Assembly: GCF_000972785.3 (NCBI RefSeq)
Contig: NZ_CP011253.3
Span: forward strand, 4,836,001-4,900,000
Reading direction: 5' to 3'
Length of the DNA: 64,000 bases
Source of the DNA: Pandoraea oxalativorans
Lineage (GTDB): Bacteria > Pseudomonadota > Gammaproteobacteria > Burkholderiales > Burkholderiaceae
The notes beneath the pieces are model-generated. The model saw only the letters and a list, made by a program, of their open reading frames with translations. It was not told where the DNA came from and searched no databases. Positions 50,449 to 59,315 of the stretch are shown here, piece by piece. The translations under genes were made by a program, and so were the position numbers. How positions within the stretch are numbered: the first letter of the stretch is position 1; every line of letters starts with the position of its first letter.

Positions 50449-51411
50449 TCAATCCAGCCAGCCGCGATACCGGAAATACAGGAACGGGGCGATGGCCGAA
50501 ACGATCATCAGCCCCAGGGCGAACGGGTATCCGACCTCCCATCGCAGCTCCGGCATCATCTGGAAGTTCATGCCGTAAATACTGGCGATCAGCGTCGGCG
50601 GGAGGAAAGCAACGGCGGCCACCGAAAAGATCTTGATGATCTTGTTCTGGTTGATGTTGATGAAGCCGATGGTGGCGTCCATCAGGAAGTTGATTTTGTC
50701 GAACAGGTAGGCGGTGTGATTATCGAGCGACTCGATATCGCGCATGATCTGCTTACCTTCCTGATATTGCTCGTCCTTCAGCATACGGGCACGCATGAGA
50801 AACGACACCGCCCGTCGTGTATCCATGACGTTACGGCGAATGCGCCCGTTCAAGTCTTCCTGCGCGGCGACGCTTTCGAGCGCCTTGGCGGCATCCGCGT
50901 CGGTGAGGTTCTTGCCCAGCACCCGCTTGCTGACCTCTTCGAGTGCGGCGTACACCCCTTCGAGCGAATCGGCCGAATATTCGGCGTCGGTCGAGTAGAG
51001 GTCGAGCAGCACGTCCATGGCGTCGCGCACGGAACCGGGACGAATGCGCGCGCGCATACGCACCAGTCGAAATACCGGCAGATCTTCGTCGTGCACGGAA
51101 ATCAGCAGATCCTTGACCACCACGAACGCAACAGGGACGTTGCGCGACTGCTCTTCGTCGTCGAGCAGAAAGTCGGTGCGGATATGCAACACGCCGTCAT
51201 CGTCTTCGTAATATCGCGCCGAAGCTTCGATATCCGTTACTTCGTCACGTGAGGGCAGCTTGACCTTGTAGGCCTCTTCGACCCAGCGGCGTTCCTCGTC
51301 GGACTCGCTGTGGAGATCGACCCAGACCGGCGAAACGCTGGCCAGATCGCTGGGATGGTCACAAGTCACCTGCTGCAGGCGGCCATGATGGATGACGAAG
51401 GCATTGATCAA
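50449..51411 (-). CDS. corA: CorA-family magnesium/cobalt transporter
   Basis: A pentameric inner-membrane channel for Mg(II). The 320-residue product has a long acidic and helical cytoplasmic domain and two C-terminal membrane helices. The first helix ends in the selectivity motif GMN (SIYGMNFQMMPEL); the protein ends in basic FRYRGWLD. The start is a TTG at 51411, supported by GGGAGA about eight bases upstream. No other start fits the N-terminus MINAFVIHHGRLQQV. pyrF follows 162 bases downstream. Confidence 0.93.
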   Translation of the reverse strand: MINAFVIHHGRLQQVTCDHPSDLASVSPVWVDLHSESDEERRWVEEAYKVKLPSRDEVTDIEASARYYEDDDGVLHIRTDFLLDDEEQSRNVPVAFVVVKDLLISVHDEDLPVFRLVRMRARIRPGSVRDAMDVLLDLYSTDAEYSADSLEGVYAALEEVSKRVLGKNLTDADAAKALESVAAQEDLNGRIRRNVMDTRRAVSFLMRARMLKDEQYQEGKQIMRDIESLDNHTAYLFDKINFLMDATIGFININQNKIIKIFSVAAVAFLPPTLIASIYGMNFQMMPELRWEVGYPFALGLMIVSAIAPFLYFRYRGWLD

Positions 51412-51747
51412 ACGAGGTTCTCCCTGCTACAAGGCGACGCCAGTGTAGCAGCCGCGCCACAGTCACGCCAATGGCGGCACACCGGTCGTCACGGCACGCT
51501 CGCCGCACCCTGTCAGTCGGCACCCGAATCGTTCGTAGGAATACTCCTAAAGTCCGCGATTTCACACGATTCGACGGCGTTGGCTGGCAAGCTCGGCGAA
51601 CCAATCTACGCACTTTGCGTCAACTTTGATATCGACGCATTTGTCGGCACGCTTTCGTCGGCGTCCAACTCGACGCTTTCATCGGCGCTTTCATCGACGT
51701 TTCCGGCTGTTTTCGCGGAAACGTCACCGGACAGGGAGAAATCAAAA
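51412..51747. other. Divergent intergenic region between corA and mscS
   Basis: A 336-base spacer. Its right half (about 51640-51720) carries degenerate 12-bp direct repeats of the type TCGACGCTTTCA/TCGGCGCTTTCA. Frames remain open through it on the + strand, but nothing resembles a protein N-terminus and mscS has a good ribosome-binding site at 51748. No clear promoter is recognised. Confidence 0.45.
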
Positions 51748-52623
51748 ATGGCGGAAGTGACTACCCCGCTCACGTCTTTCGACGCTGTGACAGGTTTTCT
51801 GGCGGCCAACGCCGTGCACTACGGCTTGTCGTTCCTGCAGGCAGTGCTGATTCTGCTGGTCGGCTTTTGGGTCGCGAAGCGATTGTCCCGCTTCGTCCAC
51901 AAAACGCTCAGCCGCTCGCCGCACTTCGACGCCACGCTCAAACCGCTGATCGCGTCGGTGGTGCTATGGTCCGTGCGCATCATTACGATCATTGCGGTGC
52001 TGGCGCAGTTCGGCGTGCAGACGGCGAGCATCATTGCCGTTCTCGGCGCTGCGGGTCTGGCCATCGGTCTGGCACTGCAGGGCACGTTGCAGAACATTGC
52101 CGCAGGCACGATGCTGCTGGTGCTGCGTCCGTTTCGCAATGGCGACTATGTGACGGCCGGGTCCACCGTGGCGGGCACCGTCGAAGAGATCGGCCTATTC
52201 ACGACGACACTCACGAATGCCGACGGTATTTACGTCTGCGTGCCGAACAACCAGATCTGGGGACAGCCGATCACGAACTACAGCCGCAATGCGACCCGTC
52301 GGATGGAAATTACGGTCGGCATTGCGCTGGACGACGACCTCGACGCCGCGATGAGCGCGTTGCGCCAGCACGTGTCGGACGATCAGCGTGTGCTCGACAC
52401 GCCCGCACCCGAAATCATGGTCAAGCAGGTCAGCGACAGCGCCGTGATCGTGAACGTGCGCGTCTGGTCGTTGCTGGGCAACTACTGGGGGCTGTATTGG
52501 GACCTGCAACGTAGCGTGAAGGAGACAGTCGAGGGCGTCGGCTGCTCGCTGCCTTATCCGACGCGCACGGTCATGCAAGTGCCCACGCAAACCATCCCGG
52601 ACGCGGCACAGCCGCGACATTGA
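51748..52623 (+). CDS. Small-conductance mechanosensitive channel (MscS family)
   Basis: A pressure-relief channel that opens under hypo-osmotic shock. The 291-residue product has three membrane helices, the last being the glycine/alanine-packed pore helix in SIIAVLGAAGLAIGLALQG followed by TLQNIAAGTMLLVLRPF. The beta domain (GDYVTAGSTVAGTVEEIGLFTT and VPNNQIWGQPITNYS) and the C-terminal alpha/beta domain follow, giving the E. coli MscS layout. GGGAG lies nine bases before the ATG at 51748. It runs divergent from corA. Confidence 0.92.
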   Translation: MAEVTTPLTSFDAVTGFLAANAVHYGLSFLQAVLILLVGFWVAKRLSRFVHKTLSRSPHFDATLKPLIASVVLWSVRIITIIAVLAQFGVQTASIIAVLGAAGLAIGLALQGTLQNIAAGTMLLVLRPFRNGDYVTAGSTVAGTVEEIGLFTTTLTNADGIYVCVPNNQIWGQPITNYSRNATRRMEITVGIALDDDLDAAMSALRQHVSDDQRVLDTPAPEIMVKQVSDSAVIVNVRVWSLLGNYWGLYWDLQRSVKETVEGVGCSLPYPTRTVMQVPTQTIPDAAQPRH

Positions 52624-52687
52624 TCGCATCCGGCCGACCACGACGAGGCGGCAACCGCTGGCGAGCGCTGGCCATCGCTGAGAACCG

Positions 52688-53446
52688 CTATTGCGGCAAC
52701 TCGGCCGCCCCCATCCGACGCGCAATTACCCCGGCGCGTTGCGCGAGATAGGGGGAATTGCGATGCGTATCGAAGTAGCGCGGACGCGGTAGCATGACCG
52801 CGAGCCGCGCAGCCTGCCACGGTGAGAGCTTCGATGCCGGAATTCCGTAGTAGTAGCGCGCCGCCGCCTCCGCCCCGAACACGCCCTCGCCCCACTCCAC
52901 CGAGTTCAGATAGATCTCGAAGATGCGCTGCTTGTCCATCCAGAATTCAAGCATCCAGGTGATGGTGAATTCCTCCGCCTTGCGCAGGTAGCTCTTCTCG
53001 CTCGATAGAAACAGATTCTTCGCCAGTTGCTGCGAGATGGTCGATCCGCCCGCGACGATGCGTCCCTTCTTCTGATTCTTCTCCCACGCGCCGAGCATTG
53101 CGTCGATTTCGTAGCCGTCGTGATTGACGAAGTTAGCGTCTTCGCTGGCGATGATCGCGCGCTTCAGATTGCGCGAAATCTGGTCGTACGACACCCATTC
53201 GTGTCGCAGTGTCGCTTTCGGATCCGTCTCATGAAGCCGCGCTTCGGCGGCGCGCATGAACGCCGTCGACTGCGGATTGAAGCGCACCCACCAACCGATT
53301 TGCAGGAAGTAGTAAAGCTGCGTCGCCAGCACGCCCACGATCAGCAGCGTGATGAAGTAGCCCGCCCATTGCCACGGTCCCCAGACGCGTTTGCGACGGG
53401 TGCCGTTCGCGCGGGGAGTCCGTGATGTGCGTCGCTGGGCAGCCAT
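52688..53446 (-). CDS. mtgA: Monofunctional peptidoglycan glycosyltransferase
   Basis: MtgA polymerises lipid II into glycan strands. The 252-residue product has a basic N-terminus, one membrane anchor (about residues 24-48), and a GT51 domain with the catalytic Glu in [31 protein letters not shown], and [13 protein letters not shown] leading to the second active-site region. There is no transpeptidase domain. It follows aroE by 8 bases on the same strand, an order common in Betaproteobacteria. Confidence 0.95.
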   Translation of the reverse strand: MAAQRRTSRTPRANGTRRKRVWGPWQWAGYFITLLIVGVLATQLYYFLQIGWWVRFNPQSTAFMRAAEARLHETDPKATLRHEWVSYDQISRNLKRAIIASEDANFVNHDGYEIDAMLGAWEKNQKKGRIVAGGSTISQQLAKNLFLSSEKSYLRKAEEFTITWMLEFWMDKQRIFEIYLNSVEWGEGVFGAEAAARYYYGIPASKLSPWQAARLAVMLPRPRYFDTHRNSPYLAQRAGVIARRMGAAELPQ

Positions 53447-53454
53447 CGGCACGG

Positions 53455-54327
53455 TCAGCTTTGGGCGTTGAGCCGGGCACCCAACGCTGCGCGCACCACG
53501 TCGGTCGTCGGCCGCATACCACGCCACACGGCAAACGCTTCGGCCGCCTGCTCGACGAGCATGCCCAGTCCGTCCGACGCCGTCGCCGCGCCGGAGGCCA
53601 ACGCGTGCGTCATGAAGACCGTTGGCTGCGCCCCGTACATCATGTCGTAGGCGAGCGACCCCGTGGCATAGGCACCCGCAGGCAATGGCGGGACTTCGCC
53701 CTGGAGGCTGCCAGCCGTGGCGTTGATGACGACGTCGAATCCGGCGGGAACGGCCGCCCAACCGCCACCGCCCAACGCCACATCGTGATGTGCGGCCGCA
53801 TCGGCAAACCGGGCGACGAGTTCATCGGCGCGCGCCGCTGTGCGATTCGCGACGAAGAGCGACGCCGGTTTTGCCTCGATCAGCGGCAGCATCGCGCCAC
53901 GCGACGCGCCACCTGCGCCCAGCAGCAACACGCGGCGTCCGGCGAGCGTGACGCCGAGCGGGCCTTCGATGTCGCGCACCAGTCCGACGCCATCCGTGTT
54001 GTCGCCGGTGATGCCTTGCGCATCGAATACCAGCGTGTTGACAGCCCCCGCCGCTTGCGCGCGCTCGGTGAGCCGATCCGCCAATGCATGGGCTTCGAGC
54101 TTGAACGGCACGGTCACGTTGGCCCCACGCGCCCCCTGTTCGATGAACGTGCGCACCGTCGCGGCAAACGCGTCGAGCGGCGCGAGCAGACGCTCATAGA
54201 CGAGTCGCTGCCCCGTCTCCCGCGCGAACTCGGCGTGAATGAAGGGCGACTGGCTATGTTCGACAGGATGACCGATCACCGCGTAGCGATCGGCGGGCAA
54301 ATCCCCGGCAGGCGTTTGGTTTGTCAT
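53455..54327 (-). CDS. aroE: Shikimate dehydrogenase
   Basis: The NADP-dependent fourth step of the shikimate pathway. The 290-residue product has [17 protein letters not shown], the catalytic Lys in [17 protein letters not shown], and the nucleotide loop [12 protein letters not shown]. The ATG at 54327 is preferred to a TTG three codons upstream. A 10-bp perfect hairpin lies between the lpxO stop and this start, and mtgA follows closely. Confidence 0.95.
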   Translation of the reverse strand: MTNQTPAGDLPADRYAVIGHPVEHSQSPFIHAEFARETGQRLVYERLLAPLDAFAATVRTFIEQGARGANVTVPFKLEAHALADRLTERAQAAGAVNTLVFDAQGITGDNTDGVGLVRDIEGPLGVTLAGRRVLLLGAGGASRGAMLPLIEAKPASLFVANRTAARADELVARFADAAAHHDVALGGGGWAAVPAGFDVVINATAGSLQGEVPPLPAGAYATGSLAYDMMYGAQPTVFMTHALASGAATASDGLGMLVEQAAEAFAVWRGMRPTTDVVRAALGARLNAQS

Positions 54328-54340
54328 CGTTTTCAAAGAC

Positions 54341-54369
54341 GCGGCGCCTGGCTTTCGCTCAGGCGCCGC
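54341..54369 (-). terminator. Hairpin between lpxO and aroE
   Basis: Perfect 10-base arms GCGGCGCCTG and CAGGCGCCGC around a nine-base loop. On the minus strand the stem is followed by a weak GTCTTTG and then, 14 bases from its end, by the aroE start. It could be a partial terminator for lpxO or sequester the aroE initiation region. Confidence 0.5.
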
Positions 54370-54413
54370 TGATATTCATGCAGCAGGTCGTCGGCCAATA
54401 TGGCGTTGAGCAC

Positions 54414-55310
54414 TCACCAGAGAATCCATAGCAGAATGCCTCCGAACAACGCCCATTTCACCGCATAGTACACGGTACGGTTCCACGCCTTCAGCCGTTT
54501 GCCGACGACGCGAATCGAGTAAATATACTTGAACACCTTGTTCAGGCCACCGGTACGGTCGCCCGCGTCGTTCGGCGACGCTGCTGCCCCCACCAGATGA
54601 CGGCCGAACCAACGATTGATGGCCTGCGTCCAGCGGTACTTCATCGGGCGCTCGACGTCGCAAAACAAAATGATACGGTTCTGACCGCTCTGGTTCTCGG
54701 CGTAGTGAATATACGTCTCATCGAACATCACGCCCTCACCATCGCGCCAGCTATACCGCTGGCCGTCGACATCGATGTAACAACGGTCGTCGTTCGGCGT
54801 GACCAGCCCGAGGTGATAGCGCAGCGAACCGGCGTACGGATCGCGGTGACGCACCAGTCGGCTGCCATGCGGCAATTCGGCAAACATCGCGGCTTTGATC
54901 GTCGGAATCTTGCGCACGAGTTCGGTCGTCACCGGGCATAGTGCGTTGGCGGACGGATGCGATTCGTCATACCACTTCAGGTAGAACCGCTTCCAACCGC
55001 TTTTGAAGAACGAATTGAAGCCGACATCGTTGTAGGTGTCGGACGCTGTGATACGACGGGTGTCGAGCAACGACATTGCTTCGGCACGAATCGCTTCCCA
55101 GTTCTGACGCAACGGCGCCAGTTCGGGGAAATCGTCGGATTTCAGATAGGGCGTCGTGGGTACACGCGAAAAGGTGTACATGAAGACGTTCAGCGGTGCC
55201 AGGAACGTCGAATGATCGGACAGTTGGCGGAAAAATTTATGGCGAACCTTACCGCGGAAATGCACGTACACAGCACAAGCAGCAATGATCGCCAGAACAA
55301 TCCATTTCAT
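54414..55310 (-). CDS. lpxO: Lipid A 2-hydroxylase LpxO (aspartyl/asparaginyl beta-hydroxylase fold)
   Basis: LpxO is a Fe(II)/2-oxoglutarate dioxygenase that adds a 2-hydroxyl to a lipid A acyl chain at the cytoplasmic face of the inner membrane. The 298-residue product matches in layout: an N-terminal membrane helix (about 1-18), YVHFRGKVRHKFFRQLSDHS, the iron motif His155-x-Asp157 (RHRDPYAGSLRYHLGL), the distal His202 in YIHYAEN and Arg212 for 2-oxoglutarate, then a C-terminal hydrophobic segment. It separates tonB-like from aroE. Confidence 0.87.
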   Translation of the reverse strand: MKWIVLAIIAACAVYVHFRGKVRHKFFRQLSDHSTFLAPLNVFMYTFSRVPTTPYLKSDDFPELAPLRQNWEAIRAEAMSLLDTRRITASDTYNDVGFNSFFKSGWKRFYLKWYDESHPSANALCPVTTELVRKIPTIKAAMFAELPHGSRLVRHRDPYAGSLRYHLGLVTPNDDRCYIDVDGQRYSWRDGEGVMFDETYIHYAENQSGQNRIILFCDVERPMKYRWTQAINRWFGRHLVGAAASPNDAGDRTGGLNKVFKYIYSIRVVGKRLKAWNRTVYYAVKWALFGGILLWILW

Positions 55311-55419
55311 GGCGGAGTTTTTCGAGATCGGGAAAACCCAGCAATTATAGAAATTATTGGAAAGTCCCACCGACCACGATCCCAACGGGATGACAGTCCG
55401 CTGCGGCCACTTCGGTGTG

Positions 55420-56379
55420 CTATTGCGGGTTGTCCTGCGCCGGTGCAGAGAGCGTTTGCGCCTGCACGCCCTGACGGGAAAATGTCATGCGCGTGACGAT
55501 TTCGAGGATATCGTAACGCTGCTTCATCTCGGACGAGAAGTCGCCGAACGGCGCGCTGGCCTGCACGATCGCGACTGCGCGTCGATCCAGATCCCGGTTG
55601 CCGGAGCTGCGTGTGACTTCCACGCCGACGACGTTCCAGCCGTCCTTGTGATACCCCAACCCGCCCCGTTGATTCACATTGAGCGTGACGATCAGTTCGC
55701 CGTACAGCCGGTCGTTGCCGATTTGCGGAAAGTGCTCCGTACCGTAACGCTCGATACGATGCCGCAGACCATCGAAGTATCTGGCGTACGCGACTTCGCG
55801 CGTGTTCGCCGTCACCTGGCCTCGCTTGGGGCGTGTCTGGTAGGCGCGTAGTTGTTTGTCGATTTCCGCCTGCAAGCGCGCGATCTGCTGGTCGACCGTC
55901 TGGTCGTCGAGTCCATGGCCGCGCTGCGGCGTGTCGGCGCGATTGCGCTGCGCCTCGGGCGTGGTCGCGTACTGACTGCGTAGCTGCGCAAGCAGCTTCT
56001 CCTGCATCGCTTCCAGGTCGCTCACATTGCGCTGGACCTGCGCGACGGGGGCACCATCGCGCTCTATGGCCTGCGATGGCAATGGCGAGGTCGCGCGTTC
56101 GCCGTCATGCTCCCCGCCACCGACAAGGTTGGCCTGCGCGAGCGCCGTCGCCTTGTCCGGTGCGTGGGTCGACTTCGCATTGACGAGGACGACTTCGAGG
56201 GGCGTATCTGCGCTGTGCAACCGGAAACTGTCGGGCGCAACGAAATGGATGGCCAGCGCGAGCAAATGCACCACCGCCGAGAAAATCAGGCCGGTGGCGA
56301 GCGGATGCTCGCGCATTAGCGACCAGCCGCGACGTCGCGCCGCGGCCAGATCGCCGGAGGGCAAAGCCGGTTTCAGCAC
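55420..56379 (-). CDS. TonB-like energy transducer protein
   Basis: A 319-residue periplasm-spanning protein: a short basic cytoplasmic stretch, one membrane helix at about 25-48 (PLATGLIFSAVVHLLALAIH), a glutamine/alanine-rich linker with QIARLQAEIDKQLRAYQTRP, and a C-terminal TonB-type domain with RYFDGLRHRIERYGTEHFP, GELIVTLNVNQRGGLGY and RAVAIVQASAPFGDF. It lacks the long Pro-Lys/Pro-Glu region of E. coli TonB, and no exbB or exbD is nearby. The GTG start overlaps the upstream exoribonuclease stop by seven bases, so the two are coupled. Confidence 0.85.
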   Translation of the reverse strand: MLKPALPSGDLAAARRRGWSLMREHPLATGLIFSAVVHLLALAIHFVAPDSFRLHSADTPLEVVLVNAKSTHAPDKATALAQANLVGGGEHDGERATSPLPSQAIERDGAPVAQVQRNVSDLEAMQEKLLAQLRSQYATTPEAQRNRADTPQRGHGLDDQTVDQQIARLQAEIDKQLRAYQTRPKRGQVTANTREVAYARYFDGLRHRIERYGTEHFPQIGNDRLYGELIVTLNVNQRGGLGYHKDGWNVVGVEVTRSSGNRDLDRRAVAIVQASAPFGDFSSEMKQRYDILEIVTRMTFSRQGVQAQTLSAPAQDNPQ

Positions 56380-58565
56380 GCGGGGCTGGCCGAAGCGTCG
56401 TGCGCCCCTGCCGCCATGACCGCGGCGGCCATCGGCGCCCCGGCGTCGGCGTCGGACGCCGCAACCGAGTCATCGCCCCGAGCGGACACGGCGCCGCCAT
56501 CGTCGGCGGCACCTTCGGCAGCACCCGCCGCACCGACATCGCCTTCGGACGAATCGGACGAATCGGAAGCATCGGAGCCTTCGCCACCGTCGGCACCGCC
56601 GCTCTCGCCGCCCTCGCCACCGTCACCGGCCCCGCCATCACCTTCGTCGTCGTCATCCGCGAGTTCGGTCTGGCTCGCGCCGAGCACCTGCGAGATGCGC
56701 ACCGAAATACTGAGCGTGACGACGTCGAACGACAGCACGTCGAGCATGATCTGCGTGCCTCGCGCGTGCAGTCCGAGGCCCGGCACGATGAGCGTAAGCG
56801 GAATATCGTTCAGACGAACGGTATCGCCCTTGAGCACGCTCGCCTGGACCTGCGACTTGTTCTCCTGAATCAGCCAGCGCATGCACCAGTAGCGCTCCAT
56901 GCGGCTCTGATGTTCGCCATAGGCCGCGTACGCCGCCTCGAAGCTCGACACCGTTGCATAGAGATCGGCATCTTTCGGCTTGAACGGCGCGGCCAGTTTG
57001 GCGGTCACGCCGTGACGCACGCAGGCGATCAGTTGCCACTGGTTCACAAGGTCGACATAGCGACGCAGCGGCGACGTGCTCCACGCATACTGCTCGACGC
57101 CCAGCCCTTCATGCGGGGCGGGCGACGTCTGCATGCGCGTACGATTCACGCCGTAAGCGCGTTGCGCGCGGTAGATTCCCGGCACGCCGCATTCGGCCAG
57201 CAGGCGCCCCCAGCGGCTGTTCGCGAGAATCGCCATTTCGGCGACGATCAGATCGAGCGGTGCGCCGCGCAGGCGCTGCTTGATCGTAACGTGCTCGCCG
57301 TCGACATAAAAATTGAAGTCGGTCTTGTTCTGCACCTCCGGGCGCAGACCGTAACCCACACGCGCGGCTTGACGCTTGTCGTACAGCGATTGCGCAAACG
57401 GCCACAGCAGACGCAGTTCTTCCTTGTGCGGATAGTCGCCGCTGCCATCGGCCAGCGTTTGCGCCGTGATGATGGCGTCGAGTTCGTTGTGACGCAGGTT
57501 GGCGGAGATCGGCACAAGCTCTGCGCGCGTCTCGGTCGTCACGATCTCATACGTGTCGGCTTTGACCACGACATACAGCGACAGGGCAGGACGCGCGCCG
57601 CCTTCGGCAAGCGTATAGGTCTCGACCACCGAATCGGGCAGCATCGTGATCTTCTCGCCGGGCGCGTAGACCGTCGACAGACGCACGCGGGCGATCTCGT
57701 CGATGGCGTCGCCACGCGTGATGCCCAGCGCCGGTGCCGCAATGTGGATGCCCACGCGCAGCAGACCGTCCGGCAGCAATTGCACCGAGAGGGCGTCGTC
57801 GATTTCGGTTGTCGTCGAATCGTCGATCGAGAACGCCTGCACATCGGCGAGCGGCAGATCGTCGGGCGGCAGCGGCGTCGGCCCCGGATCGGGGAAGCCG
57901 GTACCGCGCGGGAAGTGCTCGTAGAGGAACGCGGCCTCGTGATAGGCGCGCGGCGACGCAATACCGCCACACGCCAGCATCACCTCGGCATGCGTCTTGC
58001 CCAACGCGATAGCCGCCGCATCGAGCGCCTTCCATTCGAGCGCGTTCTTGTCGGGACGGAACAACAGTTGCAGTTCCTTGCCCTTGAGTGCGTCCGGCAG
58101 CGAACCCGCGATCATCTGATCGGCGTACGACTGCTGCAACTCTGCTTGCTGTTGCTTGCGCGCCAGTCCGGCCAGTGCGGCCTCGAGCTGCTCCTGTGCG
58201 GCGCGCTGATACTGACCGCGGCCTTTGCGACGGAAATAGATCGGCGACGCCTGCAAGGCCAACGCCAGCCCGGCCTGCTGCGCGACGCTCGCGCCCTCGC
58301 CGAAGTACTCGGACGCGAGGACGGGAAACGCGAATTCGTCAGCCGGCGCGCACTCCCACAGGAAACTCATATCGATATCCTGTGCAGCGGCCTGTGCCTG
58401 CGCGATCAGCTCGGCGGGCGTGGGCGACTCGAAACGTAGCAGAACGTCGCGTCCCTTGATCTTGCTGCGACGCCCGCCAGGCAACTCCACCTGATACGAC
58501 TCGCCCTGCTGCGACAACACCGTGCCAGCCTTGAAGCCGCCGGATTCCTCAAAAAAAATGTTCAT
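56373..58565 (-). CDS. RNB-domain exoribonuclease (RNase II/R family) with acidic tail
   Basis: A 730-residue 3'-5' exoribonuclease. The N-terminal 60 residues (MNIFFEESGGFKAGTVLSQ and VELPGGRRSKIKGRDVLLRF) form a small beta domain. The RNB catalytic core starts near residue 250 with VQAFSIDDSTTTEIDDALSV, which carries the metal-binding Asp series, and continues to YAWSTSPLRRYVDLVNQWQL. No clear S1-domain signature is visible. The last 97 residues (634-730) are a Gly/Asp/Glu/Ser/Ala tail beginning ELADDDDEGDGG. It is the first gene coupled to the tonB-like gene. Confidence 0.9.
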   Translation of the reverse strand: MNIFFEESGGFKAGTVLSQQGESYQVELPGGRRSKIKGRDVLLRFESPTPAELIAQAQAAAQDIDMSFLWECAPADEFAFPVLASEYFGEGASVAQQAGLALALQASPIYFRRKGRGQYQRAAQEQLEAALAGLARKQQQAELQQSYADQMIAGSLPDALKGKELQLLFRPDKNALEWKALDAAAIALGKTHAEVMLACGGIASPRAYHEAAFLYEHFPRGTGFPDPGPTPLPPDDLPLADVQAFSIDDSTTTEIDDALSVQLLPDGLLRVGIHIAAPALGITRGDAIDEIARVRLSTVYAPGEKITMLPDSVVETYTLAEGGARPALSLYVVVKADTYEIVTTETRAELVPISANLRHNELDAIITAQTLADGSGDYPHKEELRLLWPFAQSLYDKRQAARVGYGLRPEVQNKTDFNFYVDGEHVTIKQRLRGAPLDLIVAEMAILANSRWGRLLAECGVPGIYRAQRAYGVNRTRMQTSPAPHEGLGVEQYAWSTSPLRRYVDLVNQWQLIACVRHGVTAKLAAPFKPKDADLYATVSSFEAAYAAYGEHQSRMERYWCMRWLIQENKSQVQASVLKGDTVRLNDIPLTLIVPGLGLHARGTQIMLDVLSFDVVTLSISVRISQVLGASQTELADDDDEGDGGAGDGGEGGESGGADGGEGSDASDSSDSSEGDVGAAGAAEGAADDGGAVSARGDDSVAASDADAGAPMAAAVMAAGAHDASASPAC

Positions 58566-58642
58566 GAAACAGCCATCGATCGCAATAGGCGACATTGTAG
58601 CCCGCCAAACTACGGCGGTTTAGGACAGAACGGGGTAACGCG

Positions 58643-59254
58643 TCATTTGCCCGCGAACGGGCTTGCTGCGTCGGGGGAAGGCGCAACGTCGATGCCGGCG
58701 AAGCGCAGCACGTCGTCCATATAGTTGGCGAAATCGGAAATCCCGTGGTCGCTCCCCTCAATCAGCGTAAGCTTCGCACCGGGAAATTTCGCCACCATAT
58801 CGCGATAATCCAGCGTCTGGTCGCCAGTCGCGGCCACCAGGTAATAGCGCTCGGGACGTGTGATCTGCGCCACGTCGATCATGCGGAGTTCGTCCAGATG
58901 GCGCGGTTCGACGACGATGGAACCACCGCCGTGCCACATCGGCTGCTCGCCGAGCCATTTACCGAGATCGTCATACGGACGCGTCGCCGGATTGAGCAGC
59001 ACGGCGCGGCAACCCACCTTTTCTGCGAGATAGGTCGCGTAGTAGCCGCCCAGCGAGCTACCCACGATGGTCAACTCGTCGGCGCTCACGCCGGTCAGCA
59101 GGCGCTGCGCATCGACAACGGCGGCCAGCGGCGACGGCGGCAACTGCGGGCACGCCCAGTCGTGCCCCAGACCGAGCCGGTGCATGCGGGCAGCCATCAA
59201 CTGCGCCTTGAACGAACGCGGCGACGAACGGAAGCCGTGCAAATAGAGAATCAT
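58643..59254 (-). CDS. YqiA/YcfP-family alpha/beta-hydrolase (esterase)
   Basis: A 203-residue small esterase: opening MILYLHGFRSSPRSFKAQLM, nucleophile Ser67 in the elbow GSSLGG, an acid in the VAATGDQTLDYRDM region, and the catalytic His in EGSDHGISDF. Length and sequence match YqiA, which hydrolyses short acyl esters in vitro; the natural substrate is unknown. It lies between mpl and the exoribonuclease gene on the same strand. Confidence 0.88.
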   Translation of the reverse strand: MILYLHGFRSSPRSFKAQLMAARMHRLGLGHDWACPQLPPSPLAAVVDAQRLLTGVSADELTIVGSSLGGYYATYLAEKVGCRAVLLNPATRPYDDLGKWLGEQPMWHGGGSIVVEPRHLDELRMIDVAQITRPERYYLVAATGDQTLDYRDMVAKFPGAKLTLIEGSDHGISDFANYMDDVLRFAGIDVAPSPDAASPFAGK

Positions 59255-59315
59255 GGGAGCCCCGATAAAACCAAGTCAGTGTGCGCGAGCCACGTAACAC
59301 CCGCCTGGGGCGCGC

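Noticed and set aside
51310..51747. Long N-terminal extension of mscS into corA
   Set aside because: It would overlap corA; the MscS layout is complete from 51748, which has its own ribosome-binding site.
56400..58439. Long open frame antisense to the RNB exoribonuclease gene
   Set aside because: Covers a certain gene end to end and shows no domain.
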